Positions 8,427 to 17,075 of a DNA stretch of 64,000 nucleotides are shown here, in pieces. The notes under the pieces are model-generated. The model was not told where the DNA came from. It ran no database searches and worked only from the letters and a program-made list of their open reading frames with translations. A program made the translations under genes and the position numbers. The number at the start of each line of letters is the position of its first letter. The stretch's first letter is position 1. Source of the DNA: Pseudomonadota bacterium (lineage in GTDB: Bacteria; Myxococcota_A; Polyangia; Polyangiales; Polyangiaceae); contig JAEYYX010000068.1 in the NCBI GenBank assembly GCA_023428245.1, positions 14,594 to 78,593 of the forward strand. The letters are read 5' to 3'.

Positions 8427-9287
8427 TTGATCGGAGCGCCGCTCGACTTGGGTCAAACCGTCCGAGGTACGGACGTAGGTCCCGCCGCACTCCGCTACGC
8501 GCGCCTCCTCGCCCAGATCGAAGAACTCGGCATTGAAGTCCGCGACCAAGGGAACGTAGACGCTCCCTCTCCCGCAGACGTCGGAGATCGGGACGTGATC
8601 GACGTGATTGGTGCGGTTTGCGAGGACTTGCGCGATCGAGTTCACTCCTCACAAAAAGCAGGCGCCACCGTGGTCACCCTCGGCGGAGATCATTCGGTCG
8701 CCATCGGCAGCGTCTCCGGAAGCATGGCGGAATGCCCCGTCGGCCTCCTCTGGATCGACGCCCACGGCGATTTCAACACGCCCGACACGTCTCCGAGCGG
8801 GAACGTTCACGGAATGCCCCTGGCTATCTTGTTTGGTCAGGGACATCCGCGCCTGACGGCTGTCTGTCAGGGGCGCCGACTCGATCCGAAACACGTGGCG
8901 CTCGTGGGTATTCGTGACCTCGACTTGCGGGAAAGAGAAGCTCTCGCGAGTGCGGGGATCGCCGTCTACACAATGCGAGACATCGACGAACGGGGCATCG
9001 GGGCTGTGGCCCAAGAGGCGCTCCAGCGGGTCCAGGGCCCCGGCCGCGTCCACGTGAGCCTCGACATCGACGCCCTCGATCCCAGTGAAGCGCCCGGCAC
9101 GACGACAGCGGTGCGCGGCGGACTGACCTATCGCGAGGCCCACCTGATCCTCGAGCTCGTCGCCGACAGCGGGCTCCTCACCGCGCTCGACGTGGTGGAG
9201 GTGAATCCGATGCTCGACGTCCGGAACCAAACAGCGACCACCGCAGTGAGCCTCGTCCTCTCGGCCCTCGGCAAGTCCATCTTGTAG
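8427..9287 (+). CDS. arginase (ureohydrolase family)
   Basis: 286 residues from TTG 8427. All manganese-binding motifs are intact: TLGGDHSVAIG, WIDAHGDFNTP, and SLDIDALDPSEAPGT. GNVHGMPLA and GGLTYREAH are typical of true arginases rather than agmatinases. Arginase hydrolyses L-arginine to L-ornithine and urea in the cytoplasm. The TTG start puts the first beta strand (LIGAPLDLGQ) at the very N-terminus, which is tight; a CTG at 8385 overlapping the previous stop would add 14 residues and has a much better ribosome binding site. The gene lies between ornithine cyclodeaminase-like and PutA genes, fitting arginine use as a carbon and nitrogen source. No urease genes are visible here. Confidence 0.92.
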   Translation: MIGAPLDLGQTVRGTDVGPAALRYARLLAQIEELGIEVRDQGNVDAPSPADVGDRDVIDVIGAVCEDLRDRVHSSQKAGATVVTLGGDHSVAIGSVSGSMAECPVGLLWIDAHGDFNTPDTSPSGNVHGMPLAILFGQGHPRLTAVCQGRRLDPKHVALVGIRDLDLREREALASAGIAVYTMRDIDERGIGAVAQEALQRVQGPGRVHVSLDIDALDPSEAPGTTTAVRGGLTYREAHLILELVADSGLLTALDVVEVNPMLDVRNQTATTAVSLVLSALGKSIL

Positions 9288-9290
9288 CCT

Positions 9291-12200
9291 ATGATTGAAG
9301 ACCTCTTCGCTGGCGCCCGTCGAGCTTCCGAGAAGGAGCTGGGAGCGCTCGCGGTCGAGCTCGCAGAGCTCATCTTGAAAGCCTCCGTCGCCGAGAAATC
9401 GGCGCGCGAGGAAAAGCAGAGACGCCGCGTCGGAAAGCTCCTCCGCTCGGAGGCCGCTCAAGAGCTTGGTCTCCTTTTCACCGATCGCGCCTATCGCAGC
9501 AGGTCACCAGAGAGAACTGTAGCCGCCGCGCGGGAAGCCGCGCGCCTCACGCAGGCTTCCGAGAATCTCGGGCCCCTCGACCGAGCCCAGCTCGACGCGC
9601 TCCGTCTCGTCGGCACGCTCGTGCCGCCCGTGACAACCTGGGCGCTGCGAGCGCGTCTCCACCGAGAATCCCAGGCCTTCATCATCGACGCAGACTCGCT
9701 CCGGGAAGAACTTCTCCGGCTCAAGGCCGAAGGCTTCCGCGTCAACCTGAACCAGCTCGGCGAAGAGGTCCTCAGCGAACAGGACGCGAGCCACTACATC
9801 GAACGAACCATTGCGCTCATCGAAAGCGCAGAGAGCGACGCCATCAGCGTCAAGCTCTCGAGTCTCTTCAGCCAAGTTCGAGCGCTCGCATTCGACGAAG
9901 TGGTGCGCCGCGCGACTCTCAAGCTCACTCCCATCTTCGAAGCGGCCGAAGAGCATGACAGGCTCATCTATTTCGACATGGAGGCTTACCGCGACCTCGA
10001 TCTCACGCGCGCAATTTTTCTCCGCGCAGTGCTCAATCCTGCCTTCGCTCAGGTGCGAGCAGGTATCGCGCTGCAAGCCTATCTCCCCGAGACGCTCGCT
10101 GCCCTCGCTGAGATCGTGGAAGGCGCTCAGAGGCGCGTCGAACAGGGAGGAGAGAAACTTCGCGTTCGCCTCGTCAAAGGCGCGAATCTCGCGGCCGAGA
10201 CCGTCCAGGCCTCGCTTCACAGACTCGAGGTCCCGATCCTTCCGAGCAAGCACGAAGTGGACGCGCACATGAAGCGCGTCTTGCGCGCCGCGCTCCAGCC
10301 GGACTACGCGCCCTTCCTCCAGGTGGGACTCGGCTCTCATAATATCTTCGACCAGGCCTATGCGGTGCTCCTCGCCGAGCAGCGCGGCGCGTCTGACATG
10401 CTGGAGCTCGAAATGCTCTATGGTATGGCGGACAGCGTCGGACGCGCCTGGACCAAGCAGAGCCGTCCCGTGCTCGTCTACGCTCCTCTCGTCTCCTCTG
10501 CCTCTTTTCCCGCTGCCATCGCGTACCTCGTTCGGCGGCTCGACGAAAACACGAGCTCAGAGAATTTCCTCTCCGCGAGCCTGTCCATGGAGGCGCGGGA
10601 TGCGGCTTTCGAACGGGAAGCGAAGCGCTTCTTGTCTGCCCTTGAGGCTTCTTACACGAGCGCAGAGCCGACTCGTCGCCGCCAAGACCGGAGCGCTCCC
10701 GGAGCTCTCACGGTGCGAGGAGAAGGCATGTCGCCCTTCGACAACGCCGCGGACACGGACTGGACCCGAGAGGTCAATCGCGCAGCCCTGAAGCGTGCTC
10801 TCGCTGAGGTCGACTCCGCCTCCTTCGACGTCACCGCGCGCATCAAAGGCCAGGAGGGCGGCTCTCAGGAGGACGTCGGCTTCGATCCGTCACGCTCCGG
10901 TCAAAGGGCTTATCGGATTCGCCTCGCGGGCCCCGCGGAGATCGAACAAGCCCTCGCAGTCGCTGCTTCCGCCCTGCCCCTTTGGAGCAAGACTCCGGCT
11001 CGCATCCGCGCGCTCATCCTCGATCGAGCGGCCGACGAGCTCGAAAAGGACCGCCTAAAGCTCATCGCGCTCATGGTGAAAGACGCCGGCAAGCGGGCCG
11101 AAGAAGCGGATATCGAAGTCTCTGAGGCCGTCGACTTCGCGCGCTACTACGCGCGTCAGCTCCTTGAGCTCGACGAGCGATACGAAGTCCGGGGGCGCGG
11201 AGTCACGGTCGTGACCCCGCCTTGGAACTTCCCTCTAGCGATCCCGTTAGGCGGCTGCCTCGCGGCGCTTGCAGCGGGCAACCCGGTGATCTTGAAGCCC
11301 GCGCCCGAGACTCCCCTCGTCGCTCAGGCAGGAGTCGAAGCGCTCTACCGGGCTGGAGTGCCGACGGACGCGCTCAGCTTTCTTCCCTGTGACGACTCGG
11401 TGGCAAGCCCGCTCATCTGCGACACCCGCGTCGCCCAGGTCATCCTCACCGGAGCCACTTCCACCGCTCAACTTTTTCTCAAGATGCGCCCCGATCTCCG
11501 CCTTCTCGCGGAGACAGGCGGGAAAAACGCCGCCTTCGTCAGCGCTCTTTCGGACCGCGAAGCGGCCATCTCCGCCATCGTGCAGAGCGCATTTGGGCAT
11601 GCGGGACAGAAGTGTAGCGCGCTCAGTGTTCTGGTTCTCGAAGAGGAGGTCTACGAAGACACTGCATTCAGGCGCGCCCTCGTGGACGCAGCGGCGAGCC
11701 TCCCGGTCGGTTCGGCTTGGGATTTCGAGAGCTTCGTGACCCCTCTCATCCACCCACCTTCGGGCCCGCTCAAGACAGTCCTCTCGCGGGGAGACGGGCG
11801 CGCGCGCTGGGCCCTCCGTCCTTCTGTCTCGAAAGAAAACCCTGCGCTCGTCTCTCCGGGGATCCTCTGGGGCGTTCCGGAGGGAGGCTTCGCCCACACA
11901 ACAGAGTTCTTCGGTCCCGTCCTCTCGGTCCTTTCAGCTCGTGACCTTGAGCATGGTCTCACGCTCATGAATCAGACGCCGTATGGGCTCACCGCAGGAT
12001 TCTTCGGTCTGTCTGAGTCGGAGCAGGATCTGTTCGTGAGAGGGATGCACGCGGGGAATCTCTATATCAATCGCGGCATCACTGGCGCGGTCGTCGGAAG
12101 GCAGCCTTTCGGCGGCCATAAAGCCTCGAACTTCGGTCCAGGCGTCAAGGCGGGGGGGCCTGGCTACGTCAAAGAACTCGCCTTGCTCACGCCGACGGTC

Positions 12201-12719
12201 CAGGTGACGGTCCCCTCGGCTTTGGGGGCGGACAGGCCCGAGCTTCCTCCGGAGGTGCCTGGCACGCCTGTGGTCGGCGAAGCCAATTGGCTCCGGTATC
12301 TCCCGGCCGAGGTCCTGATCGTCGTGGGTTCAGATGCGCTCGAAGCCGATCTCGAGCGCACTCTCGCCCAGGCGGAGCGCGTCGGTGCGCGTACGATCGT
12401 CTACCGCTCGCCTCCCCCCGGCGGAAGCCAGAGCGCTCTCGATCGAAGCTCTGCGATCCTTCGGGCCACCCACGCTCTCGGGTCCATCCTCGAAACTGCG
12501 GGAACAACCCGCGTCCGCCTCCTCGGAAGCATGCCTCCCGAGCTACGTCGCCTCGTAGCCCCGCTCGGGCTCAGTGTGCTTTCTGATCCCGTCTCAGAGA
12601 ATCCGGACCTTGAACAGCGCCACTATCTGCTCGCTCAGTCGATCAGCATCGCCTACCACCGCTACGGGAATTTGAGCCTCGCTTCGCTCCATCCGCTCCT
12701 CAAAGGACGACGGCTCTGA
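9291..12719 (+). CDS. putA: bifunctional proline dehydrogenase / glutamate-semialdehyde dehydrogenase (PutA type)
   Basis: 1142 residues; ATG is 3 bases after the arginase stop. The N-terminal half is the FAD-dependent proline dehydrogenase barrel (SVKLSSLFSQV, LRVRLVKGANLAAE, LGSHNIFDQAYAVL). Residues about 490-1000 are an aldehyde dehydrogenase with the NAD-site PWNFPLAIP, catalytic Glu741 (LLAETGGKNA) and Cys775 (GHAGQKCSAL). About 140 C-terminal residues form a separate region. There is no N-terminal ribbon-helix-helix DNA-binding domain, so it should be a non-regulatory PutA. It oxidises proline to glutamate, passing electrons to quinone at the membrane and then to NAD+. It completes arginine to ornithine to proline to glutamate with the two genes before it. 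Confidence 0.93.
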   Translation: MIEDLFAGARRASEKELGALAVELAELILKASVAEKSAREEKQRRRVGKLLRSEAAQELGLLFTDRAYRSRSPERTVAAAREAARLTQASENLGPLDRAQLDALRLVGTLVPPVTTWALRARLHRESQAFIIDADSLREELLRLKAEGFRVNLNQLGEEVLSEQDASHYIERTIALIESAESDAISVKLSSLFSQVRALAFDEVVRRATLKLTPIFEAAEEHDRLIYFDMEAYRDLDLTRAIFLRAVLNPAFAQVRAGIALQAYLPETLAALAEIVEGAQRRVEQGGEKLRVRLVKGANLAAETVQASLHRLEVPILPSKHEVDAHMKRVLRAALQPDYAPFLQVGLGSHNIFDQAYAVLLAEQRGASDMLELEMLYGMADSVGRAWTKQSRPVLVYAPLVSSASFPAAIAYLVRRLDENTSSENFLSASLSMEARDAAFEREAKRFLSALEASYTSAEPTRRRQDRSAPGALTVRGEGMSPFDNAADTDWTREVNRAALKRALAEVDSASFDVTARIKGQEGGSQEDVGFDPSRSGQRAYRIRLAGPAEIEQALAVAASALPLWSKTPARIRALILDRAADELEKDRLKLIALMVKDAGKRAEEADIEVSEAVDFARYYARQLLELDERYEVRGRGVTVVTPPWNFPLAIPLGGCLAALAAGNPVILKPAPETPLVAQAGVEALYRAGVPTDALSFLPCDDSVASPLICDTRVAQVILTGATSTAQLFLKMRPDLRLLAETGGKNAAFVSALSDREAAISAIVQSAFGHAGQKCSALSVLVLEEEVYEDTAFRRALVDAAASLPVGSAWDFESFVTPLIHPPSGPLKTVLSRGDGRARWALRPSVSKENPALVSPGILWGVPEGGFAHTTEFFGPVLSVLSARDLEHGLTLMNQTPYGLTAGFFGLSESEQDLFVRGMHAGNLYINRGITGAVVGRQPFGGHKASNFGPGVKAGGPGYVKELALLTPTVQVTVPSALGADRPELPPEVPGTPVVGEANWLRYLPAEVLIVVGSDALEADLERTLAQAERVGARTIVYRSPPPGGSQSALDRSSAILRATHALGSILETAGTTRVRLLGSMPPELRRLVAPLGLSVLSDPVSENPDLEQRHYLLAQSISIAYHRYGNLSLASLHPLLKGRRL

Positions 12720-12755
12720 TCCCGGGCGCGGGGTTCTCCCGAGCCGGCTCACGTC

Positions 12756-13766
12756 TCACGAGGGAGACGGGGGCGCGTCATTCTGAGCGGAGAGCCCCAC
12801 GGTGGACGCGAGGAGCGAGAGAGAACGCAGGCGCGACTCGATGCTCGGAGTGTGGTGAACGGTCATGAGCTCATCCGCCCCAGATAGCCCCGCAAATTCT
12901 TCGAGGTAGGCAGCGACATGGCCCGCTGCACCGATCGCCGAATAGGTAAACATCTGCTCGACGAAGGCGGCGTGGGGTGAGCGCAAGAGAACCTCCGGAT
13001 CGTCGGGGAGACGATGGGCACCGCCACGGGAACTCAAATTGCGGATCACCATGAGGCGAGTTTGTTCGAAAAGCGCCCGCGCCTCCTCGGCCGTATCCGC
13101 TGCGATCACGTTCACGCCTGCGATCACATAGGGTCGCTCGAGTTCCTTCGAGGGCTGAAAACGGCTCTTGTACAAAGCGACCGCGTCTCTCAGCGCTGCG
13201 GGAGCGAAGTGAGATGCGAAGGCGTAGGGGAGCCCGAGCCGGGCCGCGAGCGCTGCCCCGAAAAGGGACGAGCCGAGAATATACAAGGGGACGTGAGTGC
13301 CGTGCCCCGGGATCGCCCGGACTCCGGGGATCGGGCTCTCGTCCCCGAGCAAACCGCGGAGCTCGACGACATCGTCGGGGAAGCTGTCGGAATCGGACGG
13401 GTCTCGGCGCAAGGCGTAGAGGGTGGCGCGATCGCCCCCCGGAGCGCGGCCAAGCCCGAGGTCGATCCGGCCGGGATGCAGCTCGGCTAGGGTGCCGAAT
13501 TGCTCCGCGATGGTAAGCGGAGAGTGATTGGGAAGCATGATTCCTCCGGCTCCGAGACGGATCGTCTTCGTGTGAGCGGCGATGTGCGCGATCAGGACCG
13601 ACGTAGCCGCAGAAGCGATCGAGGCGATGCTGTGGTGCTCAGCGTACCAAACGCGAGTGTAACCGAGGCGCTCCGCGAGCTGCGCCATAGAGACGCTTCC
13701 TTGGAAGGTCTGAGCGATGGTCTCCGAAGGGCCGACAGCAGCCAGGTCGAGGAGCGAAAAGCGCAT
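12756..13766 (-). CDS. LLM-class flavin-dependent oxidoreductase (luciferase-like)
   Basis: 336 residues. The start MRFSLLDLAAVGPSET and the blocks RVWYAEHHS, IRLGAGGIMLPNHSPL, and GRIDLGLGRAPGGD are the classic signature of the group of bacterial luciferase-like monooxygenases that includes YhbW. The family uses reduced FMN, usually F420-independent in this subgroup, on largely unknown substrates. It starts with ATG, and the end is convergent with the putA-like gene 36 bases away. Nothing in the neighbours points to its substrate. Confidence 0.88.
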   Translation of the reverse strand: MRFSLLDLAAVGPSETIAQTFQGSVSMAQLAERLGYTRVWYAEHHSIASIASAATSVLIAHIAAHTKTIRLGAGGIMLPNHSPLTIAEQFGTLAELHPGRIDLGLGRAPGGDRATLYALRRDPSDSDSFPDDVVELRGLLGDESPIPGVRAIPGHGTHVPLYILGSSLFGAALAARLGLPYAFASHFAPAALRDAVALYKSRFQPSKELERPYVIAGVNVIAADTAEEARALFEQTRLMVIRNLSSRGGAHRLPDDPEVLLRSPHAAFVEQMFTYSAIGAAGHVAAYLEEFAGLSGADELMTVHHTPSIESRLRSLSLLASTVGLSAQNDAPPSPS

Positions 13767-13853
13767 GGGACCAGTTTCTTAGCAGAGCCGAGGGGCCCTG
13801 CACCTTCCCCCGCGAGGGCACGAGGCTGGGGCACATCGCGCCGGCGCCCGGCG

Positions 13854-16025
13854 TCACTTTTTCGCAGGAATCGGATGCAGGCCTGCGACAAATTCCGCCA
13901 TGCTCGCCTTCATGCGGGCAACAAGCTCCGTATCCTTGGAAAGATCGGTCTTCTCTCCGGGATCATCGTCGAGGTTGTAAAGACCAAGCACCCGTCCCTG
14001 ACTCGTCACGAGCTTGTGGTGCCCGTCGTAATAAGCGCGGCGCTCCTTGTTGTGAGGGCCTTCAGGCATGTCGACGAAGACAGGCCGCTCCTTGGCCTCC
14101 TCGGGTTTCGAGAGCTCCACGTCTCGCAAGAGTGAGGTCCCACGCAGAGCGTCCGCCTCGTCCCAGGGAACGTTGAGGAGCTCGAGGACTGTGGGTGCAA
14201 CGTCGATGATGCTGCGACGAGCGGTGATGGTGCGCGAAGGTACGTCGGGGATGAAGAGGATGAGCGGAATCCGAACCAGTTCCTCCCAGACCTCAAAGCC
14301 GTGGCGGATCATGCCGTGTTCACCGAAGGCTTCACCGTGGTCGCTCGTGACGATCACCACGGTCCGATCCCGAGCAGAACTCTCGTCGAGAGCACCAAGC
14401 ACACGCCCCACTTGCGCGTCCACGAAGGCGATTTCGCTGTCGTAACGCTCGCGTTCCCCTGGCCCGAAGTCGTAGCCCTGGTGCCGGACGTACTCCGCAT
14501 GAGGGTCGACCCAGTGCACCCAGGCGAAAGACCGCCCTGGTTGCGCCCAGAGCTCTCCTAGCTTCGCGATGGCTTGAGTCGCGACCTTGTCGCCGTTGGC
14601 GCTCTTGTCGCCCTCGATGGAGACAACCTTAGGGGCTGCTTTCGAGTCGATGATGTCGTAGCCGCGCTCGAAGCCATAGCCCTTAAAGAAGAAGTACCAG
14701 TATCCCTGAACGCTCACTGTCTTGATGCCGGCGCGCTGAAGCCGCTCCGCCAGGAAAGGAACGCTTGGATCGAAGCGATCGAAGTGCTCGAAGGTCCGGA
14801 GGGTTTCAGAAGGATATTGGCCCAAGAACATCGGGCCGAGGCTCTTGCTCGTATAGGAAGCGAGCGAGTAAGCACGAGAGAAAACGGTGCCGCGCCGAGC
14901 GAGACCATCGAGCACCGGCGAGAGACGGGGATCGGCGCCTCCCCGCGCGTAGCCCAAGTCGTAGCGCAGAGTGTCGATCGTCAAGAGCAGCACGTTCCAG
15001 TCCCTGTCCGGCAGCGTCTCAGCTTTCGCAGTCGCGCCTGCCTCCGGGGACGTGGGCTCAACGGGCGCGGGGCTCGCCAGAGCACCATCTCCATCGACAC
15101 AATCTTCGTCGCGACCGTTGCCAGGGATCTCAAGGAGAAGCGGAGAACGCTCGGGATCGCGATCATCACAGTCCCCGCCTCCGAAGAAGCGCGCCGCGCC
15201 ATCACCATCCGCATCAAACAGGCGACTCAAGCGGCTGAGCGAAAACGCAGCGGGCCCGCGGCCTCGCTCGATCGAAAGGGCGGTAGCCGGACTCATCTCG
15301 AACGCGCTCCCGAGGCTGAGAATGAACACGCCGAAAAAGAGGGCGCCCAGGGCGCGGAGGCGCCGAGGACCGCTTCCGACCGACAGAAACGCGAGCAGAG
15401 CGGCGAGAGCCGTGAGGTTCGCTCCCCGCAGATCGAGTTCCGGCCGACGCAACACTCCGAACACCGCGAGTGCGTGGCCCTCTCCGCTCGTCGTGCCGAC
15501 CGCCGCGAGCAGCACCACGCTCAGGCCAGCCATGAGAATCGTCCCAGCGAAGAGAGCCCGATTTCCTCGCCTGAAGGACGCGGGCAACATCGGAAGGACG
15601 CGCTCGACGCCGCCCAGGGAAAGCCCCACCACAAACGTCGCCGTCAAGGCAAAGACCACACTCTTCGCCTTGTCCGGCATCGAAGCCTGAAAAATCACGC
15701 GCGCGAGCGGCGCGAGGATGACGAGTGCAAGAAGGATCGCGAGGATCGTGAGCGGCCCCCGTGCCTTCTCCTCTTCGCTCGAACGAGGGCGCAACAGTCG
15801 CAAGAAACGCGCCCCCGCACGCCCCACCGCCGCAGGAATGAGCGCGGGGATCACCAGCAAGCCCAAAGTGGGAGCCCACGCCACGTCGTCAATCGTAGAG
15901 ATGAACGATCCCCACGAAGTCATCACGAGAGCCGCGAGGACAGCAGCGGCGATCACACTCAAAATATCGTCGAGGAGGCCTTGTGCGGAAGGATCAGGGC
16001 GCGCGCGCATGAGCCCGGGGCTCAT
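13854..16025 (-). CDS. membrane-anchored sulfatase-superfamily protein with MopE-like metal motif
   Basis: 723 residues. The first half holds about six or seven hydrophobic segments. A Ca- or Cu-binding-like segment follows, with DADGD, then DCDD at residues 285-288 and PGNGRDEDCVDGDG, similar to repeats in MopE-type proteins of myxobacteria. The C-terminal half is a sulfatase/alkaline-phosphatase-fold domain: VLLLTIDTLRYD (metal Asp), SYTSKSLGPMFLG at the nucleophile position, and VTSDHGEAFGEHG. No Cys-x-Pro-x-Arg is present, so a formylglycine sulfatase is unlikely; a Thr/Ser nucleophile as in phosphotransferase relatives is more plausible. Probable outer face of the inner membrane. Starts at 16025 or 16010. 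It follows xerC by 20 bases. Confidence 0.85.
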   Translation of the reverse strand: MSPGLMRARPDPSAQGLLDDILSVIAAAVLAALVMTSWGSFISTIDDVAWAPTLGLLVIPALIPAAVGRAGARFLRLLRPRSSEEEKARGPLTILAILLALVILAPLARVIFQASMPDKAKSVVFALTATFVVGLSLGGVERVLPMLPASFRRGNRALFAGTILMAGLSVVLLAAVGTTSGEGHALAVFGVLRRPELDLRGANLTALAALLAFLSVGSGPRRLRALGALFFGVFILSLGSAFEMSPATALSIERGRGPAAFSLSRLSRLFDADGDGAARFFGGGDCDDRDPERSPLLLEIPGNGRDEDCVDGDGALASPAPVEPTSPEAGATAKAETLPDRDWNVLLLTIDTLRYDLGYARGGADPRLSPVLDGLARRGTVFSRAYSLASYTSKSLGPMFLGQYPSETLRTFEHFDRFDPSVPFLAERLQRAGIKTVSVQGYWYFFFKGYGFERGYDIIDSKAAPKVVSIEGDKSANGDKVATQAIAKLGELWAQPGRSFAWVHWVDPHAEYVRHQGYDFGPGERERYDSEIAFVDAQVGRVLGALDESSARDRTVVIVTSDHGEAFGEHGMIRHGFEVWEELVRIPLILFIPDVPSRTITARRSIIDVAPTVLELLNVPWDEADALRGTSLLRDVELSKPEEAKERPVFVDMPEGPHNKERRAYYDGHHKLVTSQGRVLGLYNLDDDPGEKTDLSKDTELVARMKASMAEFVAGLHPIPAKK

Positions 16026-16045
16026 ACCAGGTTTGACCTACTCTG

Positions 16046-16990
16046 TCAGAGCGCCTTCTGGCGCGCGAGCGGGTGCGTTTGGTCGTAAACACGCGCAAGA
16101 TCGGCGGAGGAGAGGTGCGTATAACGCTCGGTCGTCGCGAGGCTCTCGTGACCAAGGAATTCTTGGATCGCGCGCAAATCAGCGCCCCCTTCGAGCATAT
16201 GGGTGGCGCAGGAGTGACGCAAAGCATGCGGATGCAAATCGGCGCGTCCCGCGGCGACCTCGCCGAGCCGGCGCACGAGCTCCTGGATCCTCCGCGGCGA
16301 AAAGGATCCCCCTCGAGAGCTCACGAAAACGAGCAGAGGATGGAGATAGCCGGTCTTCGGATGCGCTAGCTCAGAGCGCACGGCGAGGTACCTCGAGAGA
16401 GCCTCACAGGCCACCTCTCCCAAGGGGACACGCCGCTCCTTGCTCCCCTTCCCGAGCACCCTGATGCTTCGCTCCGCAAGCGACAAAGCGCTCATCGTGA
16501 GGCTCGACGCTTCGGAAACCCGGAGGCCGCTGCCGTACAAGAGCTCAAGAAGCGCTCGATCCCGAAGCGCAGCCGCACCTGCCGCTGGCCGGGTTCGCGG
16601 GAGTTCTTCCGTCGCAAGGATCGCCTTTTCGACCACCTCCGGAGCGAGCACCAACGGAAACGACTCGTGCAGCTTCGGCATGCGCACAGCGCGCGCTGGA
16701 TTTTTGGTAGTCGCGTTCCTGAGCGCCAAAAATCCGTAGAAAGCTCGGAGGCTGCCTAGCTTGCGAGCCAGAGAGCGCGTCCCGAGTCGCACAGACTCCT
16801 GCTCCAAGAATCCGCGAATCTCCCCGCGTCCGGCCCGCTCACAACCGTCCGCGAATTCGTTGGCAGCGAGGTGCTCGAGAAAGGCCCGCAGATCCGTCAG
16901 GTAAGCCTTGCACGTATGGTCCGACGCGCGCTTCTCGAGGCGCAGGAACCGCTCGAAGCCATCCAAGAGCTCGGCATCGCGCGCGTTCAT
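16046..16990 (-). CDS. xerC: tyrosine recombinase, XerC/XerD type
   Basis: 314 residues from ATG 16990 (MNARDAELLDGFERFLRLEK). The frame is open upstream, but the extra 47 residues are not conserved-looking. N-terminal SAM-like core-binding domain, then the catalytic domain with Arg in GSGLRVSEAS, Lys in GKGSKERRVP, HPHALRHSCATHML (His-x-x-Arg), LGHESLATTERYTHL (His and the nucleophile Tyr). Length and motif spacing fit the housekeeping XerC/D enzymes that resolve chromosome dimers at dif. Whether it is XerC or XerD cannot be settled here. There is no integron, prophage or att-like repeat nearby, so a mobile-element role is not supported. Confidence 0.88.
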   Translation of the reverse strand: MNARDAELLDGFERFLRLEKRASDHTCKAYLTDLRAFLEHLAANEFADGCERAGRGEIRGFLEQESVRLGTRSLARKLGSLRAFYGFLALRNATTKNPARAVRMPKLHESFPLVLAPEVVEKAILATEELPRTRPAAGAAALRDRALLELLYGSGLRVSEASSLTMSALSLAERSIRVLGKGSKERRVPLGEVACEALSRYLAVRSELAHPKTGYLHPLLVFVSSRGGSFSPRRIQELVRRLGEVAAGRADLHPHALRHSCATHMLEGGADLRAIQEFLGHESLATTERYTHLSSADLARVYDQTHPLARQKAL

Positions 16991-17075
16991 CCTGCCCACT
17001 CTAGCCGAAACTGCCCCTTCGGGCGAAAAAGGGGCTCGGCCCCTCGCGCTTCGATTCTCCCCCACGTCCCAGTTG

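Noticed and set aside
14574..16088. A 504-codon open frame on the plus strand
   Set aside because: It is exactly antisense to the sulfatase-fold gene, is Arg/Glu/His-rich without domain pattern, and results from codon bias of the real gene.
16046..16990. Tyrosine recombinase as sign of an integrated element
   Set aside because: No att-like direct repeats, tRNA junction, phage or plasmid genes or composition change around it. It fits housekeeping XerC/D.
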